DNA of 64,000 nt from Terrimonas ferruginea DSM 30193 (GTDB lineage: Bacteria; Bacteroidota; Bacteroidia; Chitinophagales; Chitinophagaceae). Shown piece after piece: positions 35,077 to 44,697 of the stretch (within the stretch, counting starts at the first letter, position 1; the number at the start of each line of letters is the position of its first letter). The stretch is from the NCBI RefSeq assembly GCF_000425585.1, contig NZ_AUDS01000009.1, positions 295,538 through 359,537 on the forward strand, in the 5' to 3' direction. Position numbers and translations under genes: made by a program. The notes under the pieces are model-generated. The model was not told where the DNA came from and searched no databases. It saw nothing but the letters and a program-made list of their open reading frames with translations.

Positions 35077-35523
35077 TCACTTCAAAGGCGCACCCACAGC
35101 CAGGTCACAACGATGGCCAGGCTGACCATGCTCCGGATTGGTACCCGGCGCTGCGGCAGTTGGTGTGGCAGGGATAGTGATCGGCGTGGCTGAACTTGTC
35201 GGCTGAATGACAGGAGCCGGTTGATTCGGTACAGGAACAGGAGAGGCTGCTCCCGGTGCACTCGTAAGTGGTGCGCCCACAGCCAGATCGCAACGATGAC
35301 CCGGTTGCCCGTGCTCAGGGTTCAGCGTTACTCCTGCGGGTTGAGGAACAGGTGCCGTGATAGTCTGATCAGGAGGTAAAGGTGTTTGCGGCGCAGCAGC
35401 AGCCGGCATTTTAAGACTGGTGTCCTGCTCGGGATATTTTTTACCCGAGCCCGATTGACAGCCGGTCAACACAATACCAGACAACGTGATCGCAAATACG
35501 GGGAGGATATATTTCTTCATCAT
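35077..35523 (-). CDS. Small Pro/Ala-rich lipoprotein with two identical 19-residue His/Cys motifs
   Basis: 148 residues. The lipoprotein signal ends VLTGC (Cys22). The mature chain is low-complexity (Pro, Ala, Thr) except for NPEHGQPGHRCDLAVGAPL at 68-86 and again, identical, at 129-147; the second copy ends the protein. The two DNA copies differ in 13 of 19 codons, all silently, so the peptide itself is conserved. The His-x4-His-x-Cys spacing could bind a metal or haem, which is inference. I have seen similar HGQPGHRCD motifs in uncharacterised Bacteroidota proteins. MMKK allows either of two adjacent starts. Confidence 0.82.
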   Translation of the reverse strand: MMKKYILPVFAITLSGIVLTGCQSGSGKKYPEQDTSLKMPAAAAPQTPLPPDQTITAPVPQPAGVTLNPEHGQPGHRCDLAVGAPLTSAPGAASPVPVPNQPAPVIQPTSSATPITIPATPTAAAPGTNPEHGQPGHRCDLAVGAPLK

Positions 35524-35580
35524 GCGGGTTTGATTAACGAACCTAAAACAGCCGGTTCATTGTTTTGTTCGGTGTAAGAT

Positions 35581-35609
35581 AATAAAAACCCCCGCACTTT
35601 GGCGGGGGC
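35581..35609 (-). terminator. Rho-independent terminator of the S8 peptidase gene
   Basis: CCCCCGC and GCGGGGG pair around ACTTTG. On the minus strand the stem is followed by TTTTTATTAT, 26 bp after the peptidase stop. Confidence 0.92.
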
Positions 35610-35634
35610 TACGTATTTTACCGAAACTAAACGG

Positions 35635-37308
35635 TTATGCTTTTTTCTTAGGCTTCACCGTTGTTTTGGGAGTTACGGTCTTGGGACGTTCACCTTTCAA
35701 CGTAGAGGCCAGTTTAATGGCTTCATAAGCGTTGATAATACCACCGCTGCGGCTCAGTGTACCGAAATCCGCTTCTTCATGGGTACCCGGATCATACGCC
35801 TTCTGGCCAGGTTTGGTGGATGATTTCTCAATCACATATTTCACCTGCTCAGCGCTGAGATTAGGATAATATTCCAAGATGAAAGCAGCCAGACCAGCAA
35901 CCACAGGAGACGCCATGCTCGTTCCCTGCAGGTTCTGATAGGTATTACCACCGGGAACGGTAGAATAGATCTTCACGCCGGGCGCAAATACATCCACTTC
36001 ATTTTTACCATAGTTGGAAAAACTCGCCGTAAGACCTCCGTCTTTGATATCGGCAAAAGGAGCGCTGGCACCTACAGTGATCCAGTTGGCTGCACGTTTG
36101 CCGTTCTCGAATACAGGTGTAGGGAAATTCCAGGACGTGTCCAGGTTCTGAGCACTGTTACCTGCAGCGTGTACGAGTAATACACCTTTGCTGGCAGCAT
36201 ACTGAACAGCTTCGTCTACCCATTTTTTCTCGGGAGAGAATCCTTTACCAAAACTCATGTTGATCACTTTGGCTCCATTGTCGACTGCATAACGGATAGC
36301 CAGTGCAATGTCTTTATCATGCTCGTCACCATCAGGTACGGCACGTACTGTCATGATGCGAACGTTATCAGCCACACCGTCCATGCCCAGTCCGTTGCCG
36401 CGGGCAGCACCGATGATACCGGATACGTGTGTACCATGCAGCGCAGCACTGTTGCTCACCATTACGTTGTTATTGCCATAGAAACGATCGTTGAAGTCAT
36501 TGTAGTTGTCTTTAACGATATCGTTACGGAATGCTTTTGGTGCTATATCAGCCGCATCGATCTTGGCCACTTCACCTTCGAGTTCGTCAAGCAACATTTT
36601 GTTGGAGATTTCATCGGTATCGTTGGCTTTGCAGATCGCAACGAAACGGTCGCGGAAGGCAGCAGCTTGTTTGTTGGTAGTCGTGTAAGTGCTGAGATCT
36701 TTACAGGTGTATTCTTCTTTTTTCAATTCTGCACGAACGATAGAGTCGGCAGCTTTGAATTCATTCACCGTTCTGCGGATCATCATCACCATGGTGGGAT
36801 CTTCCACATTGCTGGCTACATCACCTTTGGCCTTGGCCCACATGGCATATTCTTTCGCTTCCTCTCCTTTGAAGGAGGAAGGATCTTTGCCTTCGAATTT
36901 TGCTTTGTATTTGTGGTAAACGCGGGCAGCTTCATAAGAATCTTTTTCTACGTTCTGTCCATCACGGCCGCCGATAAAGTTCCAGCCGTAAACGTCGTCT
37001 ACATAGCCGTTCTTGTCGTCGTCAATACCGTTACCGGGGATTTCTTTCGGATTTTTCCACAGCACGGGCTTGAGGTCTTCGTGCAGCGTATCGACACCGG
37101 AATCAATTACCGCTACGATAACCGCGTTGCTTTTCAGTTTTTTTGCTTTAACGAATTCATAGGCTTTTTCCAGGCTGATACCATAGTAGCCGCTGTCTTT
37201 TGCGTCCAGCAGGTGCCAGCCTTTCGGAACCTCCTTCTGTGCATACGACGATAAGCCGATCAATCCGCACAGGGCAAACAGGGAGAGGTGTTTTGTTAAC
37301 TGATTCAT
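35635..37308 (-). CDS. S8 family (subtilisin-like) secreted peptidase
   Basis: 557 residues. A signal peptide ends SSYAQ. The catalytic triad is complete: Asp69 (AVIDSGVD), His291 (HGTHVSG) and Ser464 (GTSMASP), with oxyanion Asn384 (HAAGNS). Between Asp and His lie about 220 residues, far more than the roughly 30 of subtilisin. They begin with an Asp-rich loop (NGIDDDKNGYVDDVYGWN) that may bind calcium and continue with a mainly helical, charged insertion. The tail is Lys/Pro-rich. No propeptide of standard size is obvious. It probably acts in the periplasm or outside the cell. Confidence 0.93.
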   Translation of the reverse strand: MNQLTKHLSLFALCGLIGLSSYAQKEVPKGWHLLDAKDSGYYGISLEKAYEFVKAKKLKSNAVIVAVIDSGVDTLHEDLKPVLWKNPKEIPGNGIDDDKNGYVDDVYGWNFIGGRDGQNVEKDSYEAARVYHKYKAKFEGKDPSSFKGEEAKEYAMWAKAKGDVASNVEDPTMVMMIRRTVNEFKAADSIVRAELKKEEYTCKDLSTYTTTNKQAAAFRDRFVAICKANDTDEISNKMLLDELEGEVAKIDAADIAPKAFRNDIVKDNYNDFNDRFYGNNNVMVSNSAALHGTHVSGIIGAARGNGLGMDGVADNVRIMTVRAVPDGDEHDKDIALAIRYAVDNGAKVINMSFGKGFSPEKKWVDEAVQYAASKGVLLVHAAGNSAQNLDTSWNFPTPVFENGKRAANWITVGASAPFADIKDGGLTASFSNYGKNEVDVFAPGVKIYSTVPGGNTYQNLQGTSMASPVVAGLAAFILEYYPNLSAEQVKYVIEKSSTKPGQKAYDPGTHEEADFGTLSRSGGIINAYEAIKLASTLKGERPKTVTPKTTVKPKKKA

Positions 37309-37384
37309 TTGCTATTTTTTATACTACAAATTTGGGAAAGACGTAAAAATAATGCATACCATTCATACATTTTCACATTATATG

Positions 37385-37417
37385 CAAAACCCCGGCAGGG
37401 CTACTGCAGGGGTTTTG
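37385..37417 (-). terminator. Terminator of the OmpA-family gene
   Basis: CAAAACCCC (37385-37393) and GGGGTTTTG (37409-37417) form the stem, with an additional inner GGCAG/CTGC pairing. On the minus strand it ends in TTTTG, about 27 bp after the stop. Confidence 0.8.
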
Positions 37418-37443
37418 GTTAGCTATGTGACGGTTATGTATGT

Positions 37444-38946
37444 CTATTGGTTGCTCACCACCATTTCCACCCGGCGGTTCTGCGCTTTCTCTGCAGCCGT
37501 TTTGCCTTCGTTTAAGGGTTGATCCGGACCATAACCGGTGGCACTCAGCCGTTCCGCTTCTATGCCTTTGGAGATCAGGTAGTTTTTCACCGCATCGGCG
37601 CGCTGCTGCGACAGGCGGAGGTTGAGTTCGCGGCTGCCATCTGAACTGGTATGCCCGCCGATGGCCAGTTTCAATTCAGGCTGCTGGCGCAGGATATCGG
37701 CCACGCCGTCCAGCACTTTTTTCGATGCAGGCGTCAGCACGGCCTTGTTCACCGCAAACTGCACCTTACCGGCAGCATAGTTGATTTTTTCCACTACTTC
37801 TTTCTTCACTTCCTCAGGACAACCATTATTGGCGCGCGTGCCCGCTTTTGTGGGACATTTATCTTCTTCATCATTGATGCCGTCACCATCGGTATCCGGC
37901 ACAGGACAACCATCATAACGCGCTACACCGGCCTGCTGCGGACATTTGTCCGCCTTGTCCGGAACGCCGTCGCCGTCGCTGTCGGCAGGAGGACATCCTT
38001 TGTCTTCCGGCAGTCCGGGCTGATCAGGACATGCATCATCTTTGTCTGCAATACCATCTTTGTCGCGATCGGGCCACGGACAACCCTGGTTTTCTACGGG
38101 ACCCGCTTCAGCCGGACAACGATCCGAAGGGTCGGCAACGCCGTCGCCATCCGCATCGGGACAACCGTTCAATGCGGCCGGGCCGGGCAGCGTAGGACAT
38201 TTATCGTCTTTGTCAGGAATGCCATCCTTATCCTGGTCGCGAGGGGCAGGCTCCGGTTGTTTACCGAGGAAAATGCCCAGCGTTGCACCGATAGTACGAT
38301 GGCGGAACTGGCTGGCTGTATAATCAACAGGTTTGTAAAAATTGCCTAGTCCCTGTGCATAATGAGCGGTGAGGAATACGCGGCCAAATTCAAAACCGGC
38401 CGTTCCATTTACACCGTAGTCATATATTTTGTAATCACCGGGTTCTTTGCCTACGCCGGGATCGTTGTCTTCTTCCAGCGTGTACTGACCATCTTTGGAA
38501 AATGTTTCCGTTTTATGTTTGGCGCTGTAGAAAAAAGAGAGGTAAGGACCTGCTCCGATCACAAATTTTGTGGTACGCCCGATGGGAATTTTATAAACAA
38601 GGTTGAGCGGAATATCGATGTAGTTCACAAACTGGCGTGAACTTACGCTTAATGTCTGTGATACGGTAGTATCGAACACCTGCGCGTATTTGCGGCCTTT
38701 GTTGCTCAGGAAAACAGCGGGTTGGAAATAGAAACGCGAAGTGCCAAGCGGCATGTCTGCAATAAAACCAATGCGCAGGCCTGTGCGTCCCTTATAGTTG
38801 CCTTTGATCGATTCCCAGTCGGGGAGATCATTTTTTTCCTGGACAGTAGCCTGGTGTCCGCCGATAAGCAGGCCGATGCGCGACTGAGCCGACGTTGTAA
38901 GGAAAGTGGTTAAGCTGAAGGAGAGAAGTAGCAGGATCCTTTTCAT
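37444..38946 (-). CDS. OmpA family protein with TSP type-3 calcium repeats
   Basis: 500 residues from the ATG at 38946 (MKRILLLLSFSLTTF). A signal peptide ends TTSAQ. An eight-strand-type N-terminal barrel follows (about 22-245). Next is a run of thrombospondin type-3 repeats (DQDKDGIPDKDDKCP, DADGDGVADPSDRCP and three more, about 250-380) that bind calcium. The C-terminal OmpA domain (about 390-500) includes GGHTSSDGSRELNLRLSQQRADAV and AQNRRVEMVV and binds peptidoglycan. It links the outer membrane to the wall. The upstream region is the inverted heptamer repeat at 38990. Confidence 0.95.
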   Translation of the reverse strand: MKRILLLLSFSLTTFLTTSAQSRIGLLIGGHQATVQEKNDLPDWESIKGNYKGRTGLRIGFIADMPLGTSRFYFQPAVFLSNKGRKYAQVFDTTVSQTLSVSSRQFVNYIDIPLNLVYKIPIGRTTKFVIGAGPYLSFFYSAKHKTETFSKDGQYTLEEDNDPGVGKEPGDYKIYDYGVNGTAGFEFGRVFLTAHYAQGLGNFYKPVDYTASQFRHRTIGATLGIFLGKQPEPAPRDQDKDGIPDKDDKCPTLPGPAALNGCPDADGDGVADPSDRCPAEAGPVENQGCPWPDRDKDGIADKDDACPDQPGLPEDKGCPPADSDGDGVPDKADKCPQQAGVARYDGCPVPDTDGDGINDEEDKCPTKAGTRANNGCPEEVKKEVVEKINYAAGKVQFAVNKAVLTPASKKVLDGVADILRQQPELKLAIGGHTSSDGSRELNLRLSQQRADAVKNYLISKGIEAERLSATGYGPDQPLNEGKTAAEKAQNRRVEMVVSNQ

Positions 38947-38989
38947 TGGATAAGCAGTTGGGTTCAGGATATTGTTGTACCGCAAAAAT

Positions 38990-39076
38990 AAGTTATAAGT
39001 ATTAAGTAATAAGTTTTAGGTCATAAATCACCGTAAATACTTATAACCTAAAACTTACTACTTATAACTTAATACT
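38990..39076. repeat. Inverted pair of heptamer arrays
   Basis: Left arm: AAGTTAT, AAGTATT, AAGTAAT, AAGTTTT, AGG (38990-39020). Right arm, read in reverse complement: AAGTATT, AAGTTAT, AAGTAGT, AAGTTTT, AGG. About 35 bp of near-complementary sequence face each other across a short centre. The right arm abuts the aldehyde-dehydrogenase stop codon. Confidence 0.88.
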
Positions 39077-40600
39077 TTACAGATCGAACTTAATCCCTTG
39101 TGCCAGTGGCAACTGGGTACTGTAATTGATCGTATTGGTCTGGCGGCGCATATATACTTTCCAGGCATCGCTACCGCTTTCGCGGCCACCGCCGGTTTCT
39201 TTTTCACCACCAAAGGCACCACCGATCTCCGCACCGGAGGTTCCGATATTGACATTGGCAATACCGCAATCACTTCCCTGTTGCGACAGGAACAGTTCCG
39301 CTTCACGGAGGTTCAGGGTCATGATCGCAGAAGACAGTCCTTGCGGAACGCCATTCTGAATGGCCACGGCTTCTTCGATCGTTTTATATTTGAGCAGGTA
39401 CAGTATTGGTGCAAATGTTTCGTGTTGCACGATCTTGTAGGCCGGTTGTGCTTCGGCGATACAAGGCTTCACATAACAACCGCTTTCATAGCCGGCTCCT
39501 TCAAGTACGCCACCTTCTACCACAAATTTTCCGCCTTCGGATTTACATTGTTCAATGGCATCGAGGTAAGCTCTCACGGCGTCTTTATCGATCAGCGGCC
39601 CCACATGATTTTTCTGATCCAGCGGATCGCCGATGGATAATTGACTATATGCCTTGGTCAGTTTCGCTTTTACATCTTCGTAAATATCTTCATGAATGAT
39701 CAGGCGGCGGGTGGTGGTACAACGTTGACCGGCTGTACCTACTGCACCAAACAAAGCACCAAGGATGGCGATATCCAGATCCGCATCTTTGGAAATGATG
39801 ATGGCATTGTTTCCTCCCAACTCGAGCAACGCACGGCCGAGACGCGCACCAACGGTAGCGCCGACTGCTTTGCCCATACGTGTGGAACCGGTGGCAGATA
39901 CCAGCGGAATACGTCCGTCCTGGCTCATCCATTCGCCGCTTTCACGGCCACCGATCAGCAGACCGCTTACGCCTTCAGGTACATTGTTGCGTTCAAACAC
40001 TTCGGCAACGATGTGCTGGCAGGCTACTGCGCAAAGAGGTGTTTTTTCCGATGGTTTCCAGATGCACACATCACCGCAAACCCAGCCCAGCATCGAGTTC
40101 CAGCTCCATACGGCTACAGGGAAATTGAAGGCGGAAATTATCCCCACGATACCCAGCGGGTGATATTGCTCGTACATGCGGTGTGCAGGGCGTTCGCTGT
40201 GCATGGTCAAACCATGCAACTGACGTGAAAGGCCAACAGCAAAATCGCAGATGTCGATCATTTCCTGTACCTCACCGTATCCTTCCTGCAGGCTTTTTCC
40301 CATTTCATACGAAACGAGTTTGCCCAATGGTGTTTTGTATTTGCGCAGCGCTTCACCGATCTGGCGCACGATCTCGCCACGCTTGGGAGCAGGCCAGGTG
40401 CGCCATTCAAGAAAGGCCGATTGCGCTTTGGTCACTAATGTTTCGTACGAAGCACGGTCGGCAGCAATTACCGATGCAATTTTCTTTCCGTCTACGGGAG
40501 AAAATGATTCGATTACGTCACCACCTGCATCCAGCCAGGCAGTGCCGGTGCTTACACCTTTATTGACATCAGTAATGTTCAGTTCCTTTAAAAAATCCAT
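39077..40600 (-). CDS. Aldehyde dehydrogenase, ALDH7 (antiquitin-like) family
   Basis: 507 residues, full length. Catalytic Cys294 lies in GTAGQRCTTTRRL, a form typical of ALDH7/antiquitin. General base Glu260 is in LLELGGNN, and the cofactor-binding motifs are SAFNFPVAVW (Asn159) and WKPSEKTP (Lys182). ALDH7 enzymes oxidise alpha-aminoadipate semialdehyde in lysine breakdown, which is the likely role. No other lysine-catabolism gene is adjacent. A perfect -7 box stands 22 bp upstream, within the gap after panB. Confidence 0.93.
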   Translation of the reverse strand: MDFLKELNITDVNKGVSTGTAWLDAGGDVIESFSPVDGKKIASVIAADRASYETLVTKAQSAFLEWRTWPAPKRGEIVRQIGEALRKYKTPLGKLVSYEMGKSLQEGYGEVQEMIDICDFAVGLSRQLHGLTMHSERPAHRMYEQYHPLGIVGIISAFNFPVAVWSWNSMLGWVCGDVCIWKPSEKTPLCAVACQHIVAEVFERNNVPEGVSGLLIGGRESGEWMSQDGRIPLVSATGSTRMGKAVGATVGARLGRALLELGGNNAIIISKDADLDIAILGALFGAVGTAGQRCTTTRRLIIHEDIYEDVKAKLTKAYSQLSIGDPLDQKNHVGPLIDKDAVRAYLDAIEQCKSEGGKFVVEGGVLEGAGYESGCYVKPCIAEAQPAYKIVQHETFAPILYLLKYKTIEEAVAIQNGVPQGLSSAIMTLNLREAELFLSQQGSDCGIANVNIGTSGAEIGGAFGGEKETGGGRESGSDAWKVYMRRQTNTINYSTQLPLAQGIKFDL

Positions 40601-40621
40601 ATGGTCTCAAATTTTGAAATG

Positions 40622-40629
40622 CAAAGGTA
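40622..40629 (-). promoter_or_regulatory. -7 box of the aldehyde dehydrogenase gene
   Basis: TACCTTTG on the minus strand, exact match, 22 bp before the ATG and 6 bp from the panB stop. Confidence 0.65.
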
Positions 40630-40634
40630 GACAA

Positions 40635-41447
40635 TCAGTATTGTTCCTGATCATTGGGGAAGTCCCCGGATTTTACATCGGTGATATATTGTTGAATAGC
40701 ACCGTTTATCTGTTCGGCCAGGTTGAGGTACTGACGCAAAAAGCGGGGTTTGAATTCGGTGTTGATGCCCAGCATATCATGCATCACCAATACCTGTCCG
40801 TCGCAATGACGGCCGCCGCCAATGCCGATTGTGGGAATGTGCAGGCTCTCGCTTACTTCTTTGGCCAGCGCAGCCGGAATTTTTTCCAATACGATGGCAT
40901 AAGCACCGGCTTCCTGCAGCATCAGGGCATCGCGTTTAAGCTTTTCCGCCTCGGTGTTTTCGGTGGCACGTACCACATAGGTACCAAATTTATTGATCGA
41001 CTGCGGCGTGAGCCCGAGATGTCCCATCACGGGAATACCGGCGCTTACGATTTTGCGAACGGATTCAATGATCTCTTCGCCGCCTTCCAGTTTTACTGTG
41101 TTGGCACCGCTTTCTTTCATGATGCGAACGGCCGATGCCAGCGCGATCTCTGAATTGGATTGATAATAACCAAAGGGAATATCGACGACGATGAGTGAAC
41201 GCTCGCGTGCGCGTACCACACTCTGCGCATGATAGATCATCTGATCAAGAGTAATGGGAAGGGTAGTGGTGTGGCCGGCCATCACATTACTGGCGCTGTC
41301 GCCAACCAGGATGATATCGATACCGGCGTCATCGAACAACCGGGCAAAGGAATAATCGTAGGCAGTGATCATGGCGATCTTATCGCCCGCTGCTTTCATT
41401 TTCTGCAGTGTATTGGTCGTTACTTTTTTGGCTTCTTTGGGGGACAT
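40635..41447 (-). CDS. panB: 3-methyl-2-oxobutanoate hydroxymethyltransferase
   Basis: 270 residues, usual length. Motifs: [19 protein letters not shown], the metal-binding [45 protein letters not shown] and the catalytic-Glu segment AIVLEKIP, ending [14 protein letters not shown]. It makes ketopantoate from ketoisovalerate using methylene-tetrahydrofolate, the first step to pantothenate. panC and panD are 5-6 kb away on the same strand; panE is not in the window. Confidence 0.97.
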   Translation of the reverse strand: MSPKEAKKVTTNTLQKMKAAGDKIAMITAYDYSFARLFDDAGIDIILVGDSASNVMAGHTTTLPITLDQMIYHAQSVVRARERSLIVVDIPFGYYQSNSEIALASAVRIMKESGANTVKLEGGEEIIESVRKIVSAGIPVMGHLGLTPQSINKFGTYVVRATENTEAEKLKRDALMLQEAGAYAIVLEKIPAALAKEVSESLHIPTIGIGGGRHCDGQVLVMHDMLGINTEFKPRFLRQYLNLAEQINGAIQQYITDVKSGDFPNDQEQY

Positions 41448-41503
41448 GGCATCAGTTTAGTCGGTAAAAGTACGTGTTTGCAGCAGAATACCTTGATTTG
41501 CGA

Positions 41504-42394
41504 TCAGACGCTTTTACCGGAAACTTCGTCGTAAAGACTACGGATCAGGCCGTCGGCAAGACCGATTTTAGGCACTACAATTTCTTCCGCATCGGCCCAG
41601 CGCATCACATTGATGTAAATGAGCAGGGCGGGCACGATCACGTCTGCACGGTCTTCACGCAGTTTATACAACATCATGCGTTGCTGCAGCGTAAGGGTGC
41701 TGAATTCTTTATAGTAGTCGCGTAGCATGCCAAGCGTGAGCGGCTTGCCTTCCTTGCGTTTGGAAAGAGAAAAGATTTTGTTGATGTTACCACCGGAGCC
41801 GATGGCGGTGATATGATGGAGGCCGCGGGTGCTTTTTTTGATAAAATCTTTCATCGCGTCCCAGGTGTTCTCCGTCACCTGGTCTTTCAACAAACGGATG
41901 GTGCCGATGTTAAACGATTCTTTGGCCATCATCCGTCCGTCGCTGAAGAACGTGAGTTCGGTGCTGCCGCCGCCCACGTCGATATATAAATAGGATTCGT
42001 CGCTGGCAAGATGTTCGGCGAAATGGTTCTCATTGATCAGTGAGGCTTCCTGCTGACCGGAGATGATCTCGATGCTGAGGCCGGTTTCCTCTTCTATCCG
42101 TTTAATGATTTCCGGGCCATTCGCTGCATCGCGCATGGCAGAAGTGGCGCAGGCCCGCAGATGGCTCACCTCGTATACTTCCATCAGGTGCTTGTAGGCA
42201 TAAATGGTTTTAAAGATCCTGTTGATCTTCTGTTCGGAGATCTCGCCTTTTTCAAATACATCGAAGCCCAGTCTTAAGGGCACGCGTATCAGGGCAATTT
42301 TAATGAATTCAGGTTCTTTTTGTGCGGACAGGATCACGTCGCTGATCAAAAGCCGGGCGGCGTTACTTCCAATATCAATGGCTGCCAATCTCAC
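41504..42394 (-). CDS. ppx: Ppx/GppA family phosphatase (exopolyphosphatase type)
   Basis: 296 residues, the short form with only the two-lobed ASKHA core and no HD domain. Motifs: LAAIDIGSNAARLLI (phosphate loop), ATSAMRDAANG, EIISGQQEASLI, the catalytic YLYIDVGGGSTELTFF and AIGSGGNINKIF. It removes phosphate from the ends of polyphosphate or, less likely, from pppGpp. Its first 20 bp overlap the end of ppk1, so the synthase and hydrolase are probably translated from one message. Confidence 0.92.
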   Translation of the reverse strand: MRLAAIDIGSNAARLLISDVILSAQKEPEFIKIALIRVPLRLGFDVFEKGEISEQKINRIFKTIYAYKHLMEVYEVSHLRACATSAMRDAANGPEIIKRIEEETGLSIEIISGQQEASLINENHFAEHLASDESYLYIDVGGGSTELTFFSDGRMMAKESFNIGTIRLLKDQVTENTWDAMKDFIKKSTRGLHHITAIGSGGNINKIFSLSKRKEGKPLTLGMLRDYYKEFSTLTLQQRMMLYKLREDRADVIVPALLIYINVMRWADAEEIVVPKIGLADGLIRSLYDEVSGKSV

Positions 42395-44459
42395 GATGAT
42401 TCGTCGTTTTTTTAATCAGGTAATTATAGATGGCTACCTGTGAGCGGATCTTCCGGCCTGGTGTCTTTACGTAACGGTTATCGTTGGCATTGTTGAGATA
42501 ACGGGCCTTTACGTTGTCGCTGAGCTGGATATTCAATATATCGATCAGCTCTTTCTTCAATCCTTCTTCCCACACAGGACAGGAGGCTTCGATCCGGTGA
42601 TCCAGGTTGCGCAGCATCCAATCGGCCGAAGATAGGTAAACTTTTTCTTTGCCTTTATTGTGAAATACCCACACGCGTGCGTGCTCGAGGTATTCGTCTA
42701 CAATACTGATGGATACCACCGGCTTTTTAAATTTTTTGTCTTCCGGCAAAAGGCAGCAGATACCACGGATGATCAGTTTCACTTCTACACCGGCACGCGC
42801 CGCATCGTACAGTTTGCTGATCATTTTTTCATCCGACAACGAATTCATTTTTGCAATGATCGAGGCCGGTTTTTTTCGCCTGGCCTGGTGAATTTCTTCC
42901 TGGATCAATCGTTCCAGTTCCTGCCTTACATAGTGCGGACTCGGAATAACGGTCTTGCATTCCTTGAGCAGCCCCACACCGAGTTTTGGCTGTTCGAGAT
43001 ACTGGAATATTTTGTTTACATCGACCATTATTTGTGCATTAGCTGTCAGCAGGCAATGGTCGGCATACACTTTTGAGGTCTTTTCGTTGAGATTGCCGGT
43101 GCTGATAAACCCGTAATGACGCAATTTACCTTTGTGTTTTTTGGTAATCACACACAGTTTCGAGTGCACTTTCATTTTAGGGATGCCGACCAATACTTTG
43201 GCACCTTCTTCTTCGAGCCGTTCTTTCCATTCCAGGTTAGCTTCTTCATCAAAACGCGCGCGCAGTTCCAGCATTACCACTATCTCTTTGCCGTTGCGCA
43301 CGGCGTTCAGCAGGGCGTTGATGATCTTGGAGTGTGATGCCAGGCGATAACAGGTGATCTTGATCGACACCACTTCGGGATCGAATGCCGCCTCGCGGAT
43401 CAGGTCGATCACCGGAGTGAAGGAATGATAGGGGAAATGCAACAGTATATCCCTTTGCATCACCGTGTCGGCGATCCTGTTCTGGGTGAGCAGCGGATGA
43501 TCGAAGGGCTTTTTGCGTTTACGTGCGCCGGTGAACACATCCGGAAAGTCCATGAAGTGACGGAAGTTGTGAACACGACCACCCGGAATAATATTTTCTT
43601 TCTTACTGAGATTGAGACGACGGATCAGGTATTTCAATAATCCGGCATCCATTTCCTTATCATAAACAAGGCGCACGGGTTTGCCGCGCCGGCGGTTCTT
43701 GATGCCTTTTTCCAGTTTTTGAATGATGTTGGTGGAAATGTCGTTGTCGATATCCATTTCCGCGTCACGGGTCATTTTAAAAATGTAGGATTCATACTGG
43801 TCGTATCCGAAGAAATGGAAAATGTCCGGCAGGTTGAAACGTATCGCATCTTCCAGCAGCATAAGTTCGTGCTGGCCGGGCTTTGTGGGCAGGATGATAA
43901 AACGTCCGAGTACGCGGCTGGGAATTTCCACCAGCGCGTATTTGCGTTGCGAGGGATCGGTGCTGCGGCTCATCACCACGGCAAGGTAAATGGATTTGTC
44001 GCGCAGGTTGGGAACGCCCCGGGTATTTTCGATCATCAGCGGGATCAGGTTAGGGCTGATCTCTTCGTCATAATAATCGCGGATAAATTCCTGTTGTTCG
44101 CTTGTCAGTTCTTTTTCGGAACGGAGAAATATTTTACGCCGGTTGAGTTCGACCTGGATGCCGGCCCAGATGCGGTTGAATTCTTCCTGTTGTTCGAGTA
44201 CGATCTGCTGGATTTGTTTCAGGATCCGCTGTGGATTTACTTCGAGATGCATGTGCGCTTTGCTTTCCACCTGCGTCATGCGTTTGAGGGTGGCCACTCT
44301 CACCCGGAAAAATTCGTCGAGGTTATTGGAGAAAATTCCTAAAAAACGAATCCGCTCGGGAAGCGGAACGGTTTTGTCTGCAGCCTCCTGCAATACTCTT
44401 GCGTTGAAAGAAAGCCAACTGATATCTCTTGCTATCGTTTTTCGTTTGTGGTGCGTCAT
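42375..44459 (-). CDS. ppk1: Polyphosphate kinase 1
   Basis: 694 residues from the ATG at 44459 (MTHHKRKTIARDISWLSFN). Four-domain PPK1: N domain with SWLSFNARVLQEA and NNLDEFFRVRVA, head domain, then two phospholipase-D-like catalytic domains. The active-site histidines lie in KMKVHSKLCVI (autophosphorylated) and LEHARVWVFHNKGK. GNLNEKTSKVYADH and LSSADWMLRNLDHRIE complete the site. It builds polyphosphate from ATP at the inner membrane. It overlaps ppx by 20 bp. The 238 bp upstream hold no gene, only degenerate GTGAATAA-like words. Confidence 0.97.
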   Translation of the reverse strand: MTHHKRKTIARDISWLSFNARVLQEAADKTVPLPERIRFLGIFSNNLDEFFRVRVATLKRMTQVESKAHMHLEVNPQRILKQIQQIVLEQQEEFNRIWAGIQVELNRRKIFLRSEKELTSEQQEFIRDYYDEEISPNLIPLMIENTRGVPNLRDKSIYLAVVMSRSTDPSQRKYALVEIPSRVLGRFIILPTKPGQHELMLLEDAIRFNLPDIFHFFGYDQYESYIFKMTRDAEMDIDNDISTNIIQKLEKGIKNRRRGKPVRLVYDKEMDAGLLKYLIRRLNLSKKENIIPGGRVHNFRHFMDFPDVFTGARKRKKPFDHPLLTQNRIADTVMQRDILLHFPYHSFTPVIDLIREAAFDPEVVSIKITCYRLASHSKIINALLNAVRNGKEIVVMLELRARFDEEANLEWKERLEEEGAKVLVGIPKMKVHSKLCVITKKHKGKLRHYGFISTGNLNEKTSKVYADHCLLTANAQIMVDVNKIFQYLEQPKLGVGLLKECKTVIPSPHYVRQELERLIQEEIHQARRKKPASIIAKMNSLSDEKMISKLYDAARAGVEVKLIIRGICCLLPEDKKFKKPVVSISIVDEYLEHARVWVFHNKGKEKVYLSSADWMLRNLDHRIEASCPVWEEGLKKELIDILNIQLSDNVKARYLNNANDNRYVKTPGRKIRSQVAIYNYLIKKTTNHREIGSH

Positions 44460-44697
44460 GGGCAAATTTTATCCGCTACAAGGCTGACAGTTAGCCCCGT
44501 ATAACATAAAGTTACAGAACGATGACGTGAACCTGTGTTAAGTTTTTGATACGCCGGGAGGAGTGGCAATCAGTCAATAAGTGAATAAACGAATGAGTAA
44601 CAACCGCAGGCCGTGAATAAAGCTGTTAACACTTCGCCGGATGTTTCGGGCAAGTTCCGTGCGGCGCTTAATCCTACTTACGCGCGCACCTTCAGCC

